Assembly: GCF_003056355.1 (NCBI RefSeq)
Contig: NZ_PYVW01000010.1
Location: 93,095-157,094, forward strand
Direction of reading: 5' to 3'
DNA: 64,000 bases
Source of the DNA: Devosia naphthalenivorans
GTDB taxonomy: Bacteria; Pseudomonadota; Alphaproteobacteria; Rhizobiales; Devosiaceae
Both the position numbers and the translations under genes were made by a program. Below, one piece after another: positions 19,271 to 29,300 of the stretch. A model generated the notes under the pieces. It did no database searches, was not told the origin of the DNA, and worked only from the letters and a program-made list of their open reading frames with translations. The stretch's first letter is position 1. Each line of letters opens with the position of its first letter.

Positions 19271-19458
19271 ATAAGTACTTTGTCATACGAATAGCCTCGT
19301 ATGGCCAAGGACCTATGCTTGCCGTAATACACATCGGCAATATTCGCAGGGCGAGGTTAGTTTAGCCAGGGGCAGGAGCGTCAGCTGAGAATTCCATTGA
19401 GAATTCGATCAGCTGGCCCGGCACTATCTCGCCATGCGGAATAAAGCTGGGGAGCACC

Positions 19459-20094
19459 ATGACTGAAGAGCCGTATTACCAGTCCTTTCTTAATCGCGAT
19501 CGACTTATCCATATTGTTGATTCGGACCCATCCACCTGCGAGGCGCTGAGCGTTCTGTTTCGCCTGGAAGGGTTTCAAACCAGTTTCTCTGTAGACGCCA
19601 GCAGCTTTGTTGCCAGCCTCGAGAAGCGTTTGCCCGACGCGGTGGTCCTCAATCTTCAGCTTGGCCCCATCGACGGGCTGACCTTGCTGCAACGCATCAA
19701 GGCCCTGCGCCGCGGCACACCGGTTTTCATGTTGGCCGACCTGCCCGATCTGCAGATGGCGGTCGCCGCCATGAAGCTGGGTGCGTCCGATGTCATGTCG
19801 AAACCCGTGGACACCGATAATTTGCTGACCGCCGTCCGCGATGGTTTGCGGCGGGATGTCCACCTGGGCGCCATGCACCGCGGCCGCCGGCCCGTGGAAG
19901 TGCGCGGCTTCTCTCAGCTGACACCACGCGAGCGCGAAGTTCTACAATTGATCTCCAACGGCCAATCCAACAAGGAGGCCGGCCTCGAACTGGGCATCTC
20001 TCCGCGCACCGTGGAAGTGCACCGCGCCCGCGTCATGGAAAAGCTCGGCGCCCGCAACACCGCCGACCTGCTCCGCATTGTGCTGAGCAGCTAG
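19459..20094 (+). CDS. FixJ-like regulator with a degenerate receiver domain
   Basis: A 211-residue protein: receiver-like domain (about 15-125) and LuxR/FixJ HTH (about 154-208; LTPREREVLQLISNGQSNKEAGLELGISPRTVEVHR). The receiver keeps two acidic residues (IVDSDP) and the Lys of SKPVD. However, the phosphoacceptor position is Asn65 (VVLNLQLGP, where FixJ has a Lys/Asp-type TDLRMP), and the switch Thr is also missing (FMLADLPD). It is therefore unlikely to be activated by normal aspartyl phosphorylation. ATG 19459 follows GGGGAGCACC. No kinase adjacent. The upstream palindrome may be its own operator. Confidence 0.85.
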   Translation: MTEEPYYQSFLNRDRLIHIVDSDPSTCEALSVLFRLEGFQTSFSVDASSFVASLEKRLPDAVVLNLQLGPIDGLTLLQRIKALRRGTPVFMLADLPDLQMAVAAMKLGASDVMSKPVDTDNLLTAVRDGLRRDVHLGAMHRGRRPVEVRGFSQLTPREREVLQLISNGQSNKEAGLELGISPRTVEVHRARVMEKLGARNTADLLRIVLSS

Positions 20095-20183
20095 GCACGT
20101 CGGGTCAAATAGGATTCACACGACCTCATCCTGCTCCCGCGGAACCGGAAGCGTTTACTTCGGACTGCTTGTAACAACCACAA

Positions 20184-20266
20184 CGTCATTCCCGCGAAAG
20201 CGGGAACCTCTGTTTCCCGGCAACCATTCGCCAACGGAGGTTCCCGCTTCCGCGGGAATGACCCGG
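20184..20266. repeat. Family A intergenic palindrome, copy 4
   Basis: Arms beginning GTCATTCCCGCGAAAGCGGG and ending CCGCGGGAATGAC. A half-element (ATCCCGGCGAAGGCCGGGAT) follows near 20347. Both occupy the 352-base gap between the convergent FixJ-like and hemA genes, which holds no gene. Confidence 0.9.
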
Positions 20267-20446
20267 TGAAAAATCGCACCAAGTGAACACAACGCTCCCG
20301 TGGAAGAGGAGACGAGGGCGTGGCACCATATTCCCCACCCACCATGCATCCCGGCGAAGGCCGGGATCCATCTCGAGATCTCTTTCCCAGCCGCCAGGTC
20401 AATCGACCAACGCACCGTATTCGCGGCGCAAAGCAGCCCCCGCCGC

Positions 20447-21730
20447 CTAGCCCCCGATTGTTGGCAGCGTCAGATCGCCAGAGGTCAGCTTGCTCGCCGT
20501 AATCTTGGCATCCGCCTTTTCGCGCGGCAGCTCCAGGCTCGTCCACACGCTCACCAGCGCATGGCGCAGCGCAAAGATCATCTCGTCGGTGTGGAGCGGC
20601 GTCGGCGTGATGCGCAGCCGCTCGGTGCCCTTGGGCACGGTGGGATAGTTGATGGGCTGGATATAGATATTGTGCTTGTCCAGCAGCATGTCGCTCGCCG
20701 CCTTGCACTGGCGCGCATCGCCCACGATGAGCGGCACGATATGGGTTTCGGTTTCCATCACCGGCAGGCCCGCATCGGCGAGAATGGCCTTGGTCAGACG
20801 CGCCTGGCGCTGGTGCAGGATGCGTTCATGCCCGTTGCCCTTGAGGTGCTCTATCGAGGCACGCGCGGCCGCGCAGAGGGCCGGGGGCAGGGAGGTGGTG
20901 AAAATGAACTCCGGCGCATAGGAGCGCACCGCGTCGATAATGGCGCGATTTGCCGTGATATAGCCACCCATGACGCCAAAGCCCTTGGCCAGGGTGCCTT
21001 CGATGACGTCGATCCGGTCCATCAGCCCTTCGCGCTCGGCAATGCCGCCGCCGCGCGGGCCATACATGCCCACCGCATGGACTTCATCGATATAGGTGAG
21101 CGCGCCGAACTCCTCGGCCAGGTCGCAGATCGCCTTGATCGGGGCGATATCGCCATCCATCGAATAGACCGATTCAAAGCAGATCAGCTTGGGCCGCTTG
21201 CGATCGGTTGCCGCAAGCAGTTCGCGCAAGTGCGCTACGTCATTGTGCCGGAAAATCTTCTTTTCCATGCCGGACTGCCGCACACCCTGGATCATCGAGG
21301 CGTGGTTGAGCTGGTCCGAGAAGATCACGCATTCCGGCAGCAGCCGCGCAATGGTGGCGATGGCAGCTTCATTGGACACAAAGCCCGAAGTGAAAACCAG
21401 CGCCGCTTCCTTGCGGTGCAGATCGGCGAGCGAACGCTCAAGCTCCACCAGCGGCCGGTTGGTGCCCGAAATATTGCGCGTGCCGCCCGAGCCTACGCCA
21501 AGCTTTCCCGCGGTCTCCTGCATTGCGGCGACCACCTTGGCGTGCTGGCCCATGCCCAGATAGTCATTGGAGCACCAGATGGTGATTTCGCGCTGGTTGT
21601 CGGCGTCGTCGCGGTAGATCGCCTTGGGGAACTTGCCCGCGATCCGCTCGAGATCGGCAAAAACGCGATAGCGCTTTTCCGCCCGCAGTGTGTCCACCGC
21701 ATCTTCGAATATACCGCGATAATCCATCAT
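20447..21730 (-). CDS. hemA: 5-aminolevulinate synthase
   Basis: A PLP enzyme that condenses glycine with succinyl-CoA to give 5-aminolevulinate, the first step of haem and corrin synthesis by the C4 route of alphaproteobacteria. The 427-residue protein has the alpha-oxoamine synthase landmarks [23 protein letters not shown], the cofactor-binding [10 protein letters not shown] and the Schiff-base Lys in [15 protein letters not shown] 21730 follows AGAAGGG; the longer upstream frame lacks family similarity. An ORF reading on the opposite strand is a shadow. Confidence 0.96.
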   Translation of the reverse strand: MMDYRGIFEDAVDTLRAEKRYRVFADLERIAGKFPKAIYRDDADNQREITIWCSNDYLGMGQHAKVVAAMQETAGKLGVGSGGTRNISGTNRPLVELERSLADLHRKEAALVFTSGFVSNEAAIATIARLLPECVIFSDQLNHASMIQGVRQSGMEKKIFRHNDVAHLRELLAATDRKRPKLICFESVYSMDGDIAPIKAICDLAEEFGALTYIDEVHAVGMYGPRGGGIAEREGLMDRIDVIEGTLAKGFGVMGGYITANRAIIDAVRSYAPEFIFTTSLPPALCAAARASIEHLKGNGHERILHQRQARLTKAILADAGLPVMETETHIVPLIVGDARQCKAASDMLLDKHNIYIQPINYPTVPKGTERLRITPTPLHTDEMIFALRHALVSVWTSLELPREKADAKITASKLTSGDLTLPTIGG

Positions 21731-22068
21731 TCGCCCTTCTGTCCCGGGACCGAACGCAAAGGCAGCTTCGGCTCGGGGCTCGCACTGGCGTCCCGCAGAG
21801 GCATCGACAGGGGGCCGACGCGTCGCTTGGCGCAAAAGGTACGCGCCGCATGCGGCACGCCAACATGAGACTCGTTCTAAACTTTCAAAGCCGCTCTGCC
21901 AATGCGCCAGAAGTTCGCACCGGGGCAAAAAATGCGCATTGTTGCCCCTGCACCCGCCGTGGCCCATCGGCAACAGGTCCGCAGCAACACCCGATGAACG
22001 CCGGCCCTTTGCCGCCACGTTCATCTGGTGTTCATCCCTTATCCCCGATCACCGTGCTGCCGTATTCA

Positions 22069-22086
22069 GTGGCCAACAACGGCCAC
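22069..22086 (+). other. Hairpin in the leader of the OmpA-like lipoprotein gene
   Basis: GTGGCC, loop AACAAC, GGCCAC, 25 bases before the start codon. The rest of the 380-base gap between hemA and this gene (divergent promoters) shows nothing else I can name. Confidence 0.35.
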
Positions 22087-22110
22087 CACTGATTCCTTGG
22101 GGGAAACTTG

Positions 22111-22776
22111 ATGAAGTCGAAGATTCTGGTCACGCTCGCAGCCACGCTGGCCCTGACAGCGTGCAGCACCAATCCGTACACCGGTCAGTCGCAGCTCTCC
22201 AACACCGCCGGCGGCGGTTTGCTGGGTGCTGGCGGCGGCGCTGTCGCCGGTGCCCTGGTTGGCGCTGCCGTAGGTGGCGACCCGCGCGTTGGCGCGCTGA
22301 TCGGCGCCGGCGTTGGCGGCCTCACCGGCGCTGCCATCGGCAATTACATGGACCAGCAGGAAGCCGAACTTCGCGCCCAGCTGCAGGGCACCGGCGTTTC
22401 CGTCACCCGCGTGGGCGAGAACATCGTGCTCAACATGCCCTCCAACATCACCTTTGCGACCGATCAGTCCACGGTCCAGCCGGCGTTCAACTCGACGCTG
22501 GTATCGGTCGCGCTGGTCCTCAAGAAGTTCGACAAGTCGATTGTGGACGTCTACGGCCACACCGATAGCGAAGGCGATGACACCTACAATCTGAGCCTCA
22601 GCCAGCGCCGCGCCGTGTCGGTCGCGACGATCCTGGCCAACCAGGGCATCGACCAGCGCCGCTTCTATATCGAAGGCAAGGGCGAGATGAGCCCGATCGC
22701 GTCCAACGCCACCGAAGCCGGTCGTGCCCAGAACCGCCGCGTCGAAATTCAGATTGCGCCGATCAACAAGGGCTGA
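22111..22776 (+). CDS. OmpA-family outer-membrane lipoprotein with glycine-zipper region
   Basis: A 221-residue lipoprotein. The signal peptide ends in lipobox LTAC (lipidated Cys near residue 18). A glycine-zipper stretch (about 33-80) follows, then an OmpA C-terminal peptidoglycan-binding domain (about 105-215) with the motifs VYGHTDSEG and NRRVEI. It probably anchors the outer membrane to peptidoglycan, like YiaD/Pal-type proteins. ATG 22111 is preferred to the TTG three bases upstream, with GGGGGA as ribosome-binding site. A rho-independent terminator follows. Confidence 0.9.
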   Translation: MKSKILVTLAATLALTACSTNPYTGQSQLSNTAGGGLLGAGGGAVAGALVGAAVGGDPRVGALIGAGVGGLTGAAIGNYMDQQEAELRAQLQGTGVSVTRVGENIVLNMPSNITFATDQSTVQPAFNSTLVSVALVLKKFDKSIVDVYGHTDSEGDDTYNLSLSQRRAVSVATILANQGIDQRRFYIEGKGEMSPIASNATEAGRAQNRRVEIQIAPINKG

Positions 22777-22793
22777 TCGAACCCAAGAAATGC

Positions 22794-22824
22794 GAAAAGC
22801 GCGGCCCTTGTGCCGCGCTTTTTT
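22794..22824 (+). terminator. Rho-independent terminator after the OmpA-like gene
   Basis: AAAAGCGCGGC, short loop, GCCGCGCTTTTTT: a GC-rich stem with a six-T tail. The A-rich left flank means it could also terminate transcription from the opposite strand. Confidence 0.85.
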
Positions 22825-23137
22825 ATTGGGCCACTGGAACGGCCGGCTCCGTTGCCGGCGCCACCACGCTCTCGGCACTTGGCGTGCCGGGTTGAACGTC
22901 GGTCGCCGGAGCGCCGTTGAACATCTGCAGGATGAACAGCACGGCGATAACGATAGCCAGCCCGATAAGCCCATAGAGCCACCAATTGGTCGGCCCCGTC
23001 GAGCCGACCGTGGCCTCATGCTCTCCCGCCACCTTGATCGAAGATCCGTCGGGCACATCCACCCGGGCGCCGTTCTCGTCGACGAGATGGTCCACATTGG
23101 CGACGGTGGGCGTAGGCGTCTTGGGTGCGGTGGCCAT
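22823..23137 (-). CDS. Small single-span membrane protein
   Basis: A 104-residue protein with a polar N-terminus, one membrane span (WLYGLIGLAIVIAVLFILQMF, about residues 52-72) and a Pro/Ala/Val-rich C-terminus, probably periplasmic. No family recognised. Its ATG directly abuts the TGA of the upstream 88-residue gene, so the two form an operon. Ends at the bidirectional terminator. Confidence 0.65.
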   Translation of the reverse strand: MATAPKTPTPTVANVDHLVDENGARVDVPDGSSIKVAGEHEATVGSTGPTNWWLYGLIGLAIVIAVLFILQMFNGAPATDVQPGTPSAESVVAPATEPAVPVAQ

Positions 23138-23404
23138 TCAGCTATCTCCTCGCAATGGTGTTTCCGGACCATGGCCGCCTTCGATGTCCTGGCGGACTTC
23201 GGCAATGGCCCGGTCGATCTCCTCAAGTGCTATTCCCGGCTCGCGCCCTTCTTGCTGGGCCACGGTAATATCGGCCTTGAGCTGATTGAGCAGTTCGATC
23301 TTTTCCTTGGCCGTGAACAGGTCATTATGGGCGATGTCCATGGGCCTGACACCGTCCGGCCGGGCAGTCCCCTCATTCAGACTGTCAGAATCCATTGGCG
23401 GCAT
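23138..23404 (-). CDS. Small hypothetical protein (charged, helical)
   Basis: About 88 residues, rich in Glu, Asp and Lys, with a predicted helical core (AKEKIELLNQLKADITVAQQEG). No signal peptide, span or known motif. Starts possible at 23404 or 23395; the frame runs upstream to 23503 without support. Followed with zero spacing by the membrane-protein gene, suggesting a shared function that I cannot name. Confidence 0.6.
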   Translation of the reverse strand: MPPMDSDSLNEGTARPDGVRPMDIAHNDLFTAKEKIELLNQLKADITVAQQEGREPGIALEEIDRAIAEVRQDIEGGHGPETPLRGDS

Positions 23405-23557
23405 CCCCGTGATCTTTGTCTCTCGGGAACAACTCGGTGCGCCGTCAGCCGGTTCCGCCCGCCGCGTTCGAGTTCCCTCATCACAGATGTTTTTAATCCG
23501 CAACTCCAGCCCGCGCTGCCCGTTCTGCTTTCACACGCAACACAAAGGAGTCGAAAA

Positions 23558-23947
23558 ATGGCTTATGAAGACATTCGTAACCAGGACGCCAACGTTCGCG
23601 AAACGCACGATCTCATCGCGTCGGACAAAGTCGAGGGCACCAAGGTTTATGACCCGCGAGGCGAGCATATTGGCTCCATCGAGCGCATTCTGGTCGAAAA
23701 GCGCAGTGGCAAGGTTTCCTATGCCGTGCTGAGCTTCGGCGGCTTCATGGGAATGGGCACCGAGAACTATCCTCTGCCCTGGTCCAAGCTCGAATATGAC
23801 GAAAGCCTGGGCGGCTACCGCGTCGACGTCACCAAGGAGCAACTAGAAGGCGCCCCGCGCTACGATCGCGAAGACGACAATTACTGGACCGCCGACAACG
23901 GCCGCCGCGTCTACGACTATTACGGTGTGGCTCCATACTGGATCTAA
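23558..23947 (+). CDS. PRC-barrel domain protein
   Basis: A 129-residue protein with a PRC-barrel (about residues 20-95; VEGTKVYDPRGEHIGSIERILVEKRSGKVSYAVLSFGG spans its conserved core) and an aromatic C-terminal tail. PRC-barrel proteins of this size in Hyphomicrobiales are often stress-induced; the ligand is unknown. ATG 23558 is preceded by AAAGGAG. Monocistronic, divergent from the two small genes before it. Confidence 0.88.
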   Translation: MAYEDIRNQDANVRETHDLIASDKVEGTKVYDPRGEHIGSIERILVEKRSGKVSYAVLSFGGFMGMGTENYPLPWSKLEYDESLGGYRVDVTKEQLEGAPRYDREDDNYWTADNGRRVYDYYGVAPYWI

Positions 23948-24078
23948 GCCAGCCCTATCTCGGCAAGCTACCGCACCGGCGTCCCGCAAGGGGCGCCGGT
24001 TTCGTTTGCGGTCCACTCCCCTTGAGGGAAGAATCACATCGAACGCTTGCCGGTGGCGCGATGTAACCAAAAACGCCA

Positions 24079-24175
24079 TGTTGCCCTCGGGCCTGACCCG
24101 AGGGCCATTCCGGAAGCCCTTGCCGGAGCGGCGTGTTTGCGGAACCTGGCCCTCGGGTCAGGCCCGAGGGCAACA
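24079..24175. repeat. Family B intergenic palindrome, copy 1
   Basis: A perfect 29-base inverted repeat: arms 24079-24107 and 24147-24175 with core CCCTCGGGCCTGACCCGAGGG and a 39-base loop. It occupies much of the 347-base gap between the PRC-barrel gene and the GH127 gene. Confidence 0.92.
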
Positions 24176-24294
24176 CGGTGAGTAGGATAGAGCAGCACGG
24201 TGAGCAGGATCAATCCGAGCCATGCGGCCAAATCACTGAGGGGAAAGGGGTTCAAATGCCCGGTGCCCCACTCCCCCTCAGCAGCACACCACCA

Positions 24295-26202
24295 CTACCC
24301 CTCCGGCACCCAAACCACCATCGATCCCTGCCCACGATTGGCCCACAAATAATACGGCAGCGCCGTCAGCGTCGCCTCGCTCTCCCGCGGTGGCTCCGTC
24401 CGATAAAGCGTCGTCCATTCCCCCTCGTCGATGACCAGCGCCTCAGCCTTCAGCGTCACTACGCCATCAAACAGATCCGCCCGCGTCTCAGCCTTCAGCT
24501 CCGCCGTCCGCGGCAATTTCAACCGCTGCACGCGCCCGCCCGGATTGTCCGCTTCCTCGATGCAATAAACCAGCGGCCCGCGCTTCAGCGCCACGCGCCC
24601 CGCATCCATGATCACCCCCGGATGCGCATAGACCCGCACCGCCGGCATGGGCAGGTCCAGGCTCACCACATCGCCCTTGGCCCATTCGCGGTGAATGGTC
24701 AGGTACCCGTTCACCGCCGCGCCGACATCAACAGCCTCGCCATTCACCATTACCTTCGCGCCCGAAGACCAGCCGGGAATACGCAGCTTGACGTCGAACG
24801 CCGCCGGCCGCTCCGGATCGACATGGATCTTGATATCGCCCGACCAGGGGTAGTTCGAAACCTCCCGCAGCGACACCCGCGTGCCCGCGACCGCCACCGC
24901 CGTGGCGATCCCGCCATAGAGGTGAAACGCCACCCCATCGCTCGCCGTGGAAACAAAATACCCGCCCACCGACGCCACCAGCCGGCTCACATTCATCGTG
25001 CAGCATGGGCAGGTGTGCCAATCCCACCGCGTCGGCGTGCCATCGCTTTCCAGCGGATTGGCATAGAAATAGTGCTCGCCGTCCCGGCTAAGCCCACTCA
25101 GCGCCCCGTTGAACATGGCAAGCTCGAGAATGTCGCCATACTTGCCGTCGAGATCCAGATGCAGCATCCGCTGCGCCCAGAAGATCAGCGCCACCGACGC
25201 GCAGGTTTCCGCATAAGCCGTCTGGTTGGGCAGGTCGAAATCATGCGTGAAACCCTCGTTGTGCGCGGAGGGCCCAAGCCCCGCCGTCACATACATCTTG
25301 GTTTCCATCACATCGTCCCACAGCACCTCGCAGGCATGCTTGAGCGCAGGGTCGTTGAGCTCGGCAGCAAGGTCGGCCATGGCGGTGTAGAGATACATCG
25401 CCCGCACCGCATGCCCCACCACCTTGTCCTGCTCGCGCACCGGCTTGTGGCTCTGGGAATATTCGTAGTTGGGGAACACATAGCGCTGCTTGCTGTCGCC
25501 GCCTTCGCGCGCTTCCCGCTCCACATCGAAATAATGCGGCGGCTGCTGGCCGCGCTCATTGACCAGATAAGCCGCGAAATCGAGATGCTTCCGCTCGCCG
25601 GTCAGGTAGTAAAGCTTGATCAGCGCCAGCTCGAGCTCTTCGTGCCCGTCATAGCCGCGTTTCTTGCCCAGATCGGTCCCGAAGCTCGAATAGATGTGCT
25701 CGAGATAGCGCTCCATGATCTCGAGCCAGCGCCGCCGCCCCGTCACCCGGAAATAGGCGATCGCCCCTTCCAGCAGATGGCCGGCATTATACATCTCGTG
25801 ATTATCGCGCAGATTGGTCCAGCGCCTGTCCGGCTCGCGCCCCAGATACCAGCAGTTAAGGTACCCATCCGGTGCCTGAGCCTTCTCGAAATCGTCGACA
25901 ATCGCCTCGATCCTGGCTTCGATATCGACATCGCGCCGATGCGCCAGCGCATAGCTTGCGGCTTCGATCCACTTGCCCACATCGCTGTCCCAGAACACCT
26001 GCACGGTGAACCCGTTGGGATGGCGCGGAAAGCGCAGCGGCGGTGGTGGCTGCGGCAGCTTGATGGAGTCCAGGATTCCATATTCTGCCAGCTTCCTGTG
26101 CTGGCTCGGAATGGTCCGCGTCAACACCGTTTCCAGCCTTTCGTGCCAGAACCTTCCTTCAAGCTTCACGTCCGGAAACGGAACGGGTGCATAGCGGCTC
26201 AT
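24295..26202 (-). CDS. Glycoside hydrolase family 127 (DUF1680), putative beta-L-arabinofuranosidase
   Basis: A 635-residue cytosolic (alpha/alpha)6-barrel glycosidase. The zinc/cysteine centre of GH127 is intact: Glu332 and Cys334 (AETCASV), then the cluster CPCC with Cys398, Cys400 (equivalent to the catalytic nucleophile of HypBA1) and Cys401. The expected activity is release of terminal beta-L-arabinofuranose from plant hydroxyproline-rich glycoproteins or pectin side chains. ATG 26202 follows CCGGAGAA; the upstream extension lacks similarity. No transporter is adjacent; the rhamnosidase ABC cluster lies 9 kb away. Confidence 0.9.
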   Translation of the reverse strand: MSRYAPVPFPDVKLEGRFWHERLETVLTRTIPSQHRKLAEYGILDSIKLPQPPPPLRFPRHPNGFTVQVFWDSDVGKWIEAASYALAHRRDVDIEARIEAIVDDFEKAQAPDGYLNCWYLGREPDRRWTNLRDNHEMYNAGHLLEGAIAYFRVTGRRRWLEIMERYLEHIYSSFGTDLGKKRGYDGHEELELALIKLYYLTGERKHLDFAAYLVNERGQQPPHYFDVEREAREGGDSKQRYVFPNYEYSQSHKPVREQDKVVGHAVRAMYLYTAMADLAAELNDPALKHACEVLWDDVMETKMYVTAGLGPSAHNEGFTHDFDLPNQTAYAETCASVALIFWAQRMLHLDLDGKYGDILELAMFNGALSGLSRDGEHYFYANPLESDGTPTRWDWHTCPCCTMNVSRLVASVGGYFVSTASDGVAFHLYGGIATAVAVAGTRVSLREVSNYPWSGDIKIHVDPERPAAFDVKLRIPGWSSGAKVMVNGEAVDVGAAVNGYLTIHREWAKGDVVSLDLPMPAVRVYAHPGVIMDAGRVALKRGPLVYCIEEADNPGGRVQRLKLPRTAELKAETRADLFDGVVTLKAEALVIDEGEWTTLYRTEPPRESEATLTALPYYLWANRGQGSMVVWVPEG

Positions 26203-26380
26203 GGGTTCTCCGGAAACGTTTTTGGTGACGGCCGAAGCTGCCACGCGCCAACCCCATTGGCAATCGGGAACGCGTGAACCGGACGCACCCAAGAGGCCAT
26301 TAAACACATCCGCACCCCTTGCTTTCCTGCCCCGCTTGCCATCGTTATGCTGCCTCGGCTTGGAGCATCGGGAGGGCAGC

Positions 26381-29300
26381 ATGCTGCGTGGTCTTGGGGC
26401 GTTGCGTTGGTTGGGTGCGGCTCTGGTGCTGGGCATGGGCGTGACCTTCGCTCAGGCGCAGGACGTCACCATCCTCCAGAACACCGACCTTCCGGGCTCG
26501 GACTACGACATCATCCGCGACACCGACCTCGATAGCTGCAGCGCCGCCTGCGCCGGCGACAACATCTGCCAGGCCTTCACCTTCAACGAAAAATCCAACT
26601 GGTGCTTCCTCAAGAGCGCCGCGGGCGAAGAAGCTCAGTTCGACGGCGCCGTCTCCGGCCGCATCAATCGTGCCAGTTCGGCCGCGGTTATCGAAGCCGA
26701 ACGCCAGGCCGAACTGCCATTCCCCGCGCAGAACCTGATCGACGACGCCAGATACTTCGCACAGAGCCTGCCGCAGACCGACACCCCGCCGCCCAGGGCC
26801 ATCTATGCCGATCTCGTGGCGCAAGCCGACGAGGCCGCCTCCGCCGAAAACCACGTCGGTGCCATGGTGGCCTACCGCCAGGCCCTCGCCATCAACAGCA
26901 ATGACCCCGTCGTCTGGCAGGCATTGGCCCAGGCCGCCCTGACCCAGGCCGAAGCCGTCGCCGGCCAGCCCGAGGGCGACAACAGCTACGATCTGGCGCT
27001 GACGGCCAGTTCCGCCGCCATGAACGCCTTCCTGCGCTCTACCGAGGCCGGCGCGCGCGCCGATGCGCTCGCAGCCCTTGCCAACGCCATGGAATTCCGC
27101 GGCATGTGGCGCGAGGTGATCGCCACTTATCGCCTCTCCCTGCGCCTCCAGCCCAATGATGCCATCGCCGAACATCTCGATAAGGTCGTCGCCGAAAACG
27201 GCTTCCGCGTCACAAGCCACGTGGTCGATGCCGAAGCGGCATCGCCGCGCATCTGCGCCGTCTTCTCCTCGCCGCTTGGCTCCACCGATCTTTCAGCCTT
27301 CGTGGTGGTCGGCGACACGCCCCAGGCTGCGATCGAAACCGAGCAGGAGCAGATCTGCATCGAAGGCCTTGCCCATGGTAGCCGCTACGACATTCGCCTG
27401 CGCGCCGGCCTTCCTTCCGCCGATGGCGAAACCCTCGCCAAGGACGTATCGCTGGACGTCTATGTGCCCGATCGCACGCCGTTCGTGGGCTTTGCCAACA
27501 ATGCCTATGTCATGCCAGCCGGCCTCGGCGGCGGCCTGCCGATCACTTCGGTCAACGCCGAAATCGCTGACGTCATGATCTACCGTATCGGTGATCGCTC
27601 GATCGCCACCGCTGTTCGGGACGGTATTTTCCAGGGCAATCTCAGCCAGTACTCCGCCCAGAACATCGCTGACCAGGTCGGCCAGGAGGTCTGGACCGGC
27701 GAGGTCGATCTCGCCCAGGGCAAGCCCAATGAGTTGACCACCACCGCCATTCCCGTGGCCGATGCCATCGGCCAGCTCCAGGCCGGCGCCTATGTCATCA
27801 CCGCCCGCGTCAAGGACAAGGACGACAGCGAATACTGGACCGACATGGCCACGCAGTGGTTCATCGTCACCGATCTGGGCCTCACTACGCTTTCGGGCGA
27901 CGACGGCCTGCATGCCTTTGTGCGCGGCCTGACCGATGCGCAGCCGGTGGCCGATGCCGATGTGCGCCTCGTCGCCGTCAACAACGAAATCCTGGGCGAA
28001 GCCCGTTCCGACGCCGAAGGCCGCGTCACCTTCGCGCCCGGCCTCGCCCGTGGCACCGGGGGCAGGGCCCCCCAATTGCTGGTGGCCGAAACCGCCGACG
28101 GCGATTACGCCTTCCTCGATCTCTCCCGCACCGCCTTCGATCTGACCGACCGCGGCGTTGAAGGCCGTCCGTCACCCGGGCCGCTCGATCTGTTCGCCAC
28201 CACCGAGCGCGGCGTTTATCGCCCCGGCGAAACCGTGTTCCTCACCGCCCTCCTGCGCGACGAGCGCGCCAACGCCGTCACCGACCTGCCCCTGACGCTC
28301 CAGATCGAGCGTCCGGACGGCGTCGTTGCGTCCACCCAGGTGCTCAAGGACGAGGGCGCCGGCGGCTATTGGGCGGCCCTGCCCATGGTCGAAGAAGCCA
28401 TGCGCGGCTCCTGGACCCTGCGCCTCTATTCCGACCCCAATGCCGACGCACTCTCCAGCACCAGCTTCCTCGTGGAAGACTTCGAGCCCGAGCGCCTGGC
28501 TTTCGAGGTCTCGGCCGAAGAAGGGCCGTTCGTTACCGGGGAAGCCAACCCCATCGAAATCGCCGCCAAATACCTCTACGGCGCCACGGCTCCCGATCTG
28601 GCCATCGAAGCCGATGCCATCGTGCGGCCCGTCACGACGCTCCAGGGTTTCCCCGGCTACACCTTTGGCCGGCTCGATGACACCATCGAAACCACTCGCG
28701 AGCCGCTCGGCGTCGTGGGCACCACCGACGCCTCCGGCAATGCCGTTGCCGAAGTGACTCTGCCCGAACCCCAGGTCACCACGCGTCCACTCGAAGCACA
28801 AATCCTGTTGCGCCTTGTCGACAGCAATGGCCGCACCATCGAGCGCAGCATATCGCGTCCGGTGCTCGCCACCGCCGACCGCATCGGCATCAAGCCTGCC
28901 TTCACCGACGCCACCGGCCTTGCCGAAGGCGCCGAAGCCCGCTTCGACATCGTCGCCGTCTCTCCAGACGGCGAAGCCATCGCCAAGACGGGCCTCGACT
29001 GGACCATTTCTCGCGTCGAAACCAATTACCAGTGGTACCGCGATGGCAGCACGTGGAAGTGGGAAGCCATTACCACCACCCGCGAAGTCGCCACCGGCAC
29101 CATCGATACGCCTGAGGGTGGCCCCGCCACCATTGGCGCCAATGTCGATTGGGGCCGCTACCGCGTCGAAGTTGCCAGCACCGGCCCCGATGCCACCTCG
29201 TCCAGCTATGAATTCTATGCCGGTTATTACTATGCCGATGCCGGCTCCGACACGCCCGATACGCTCCAGGTCGCGCTCGACAAGCCGACCTACCGCGTCG

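Noticed and set aside
24034..24255. Short frame starting with a membrane-like segment (PLSDLAAWLGLILLTVLLY)
   Set aside because: Starts at TTG without a ribosome-binding site, and most of it is the family B palindrome.
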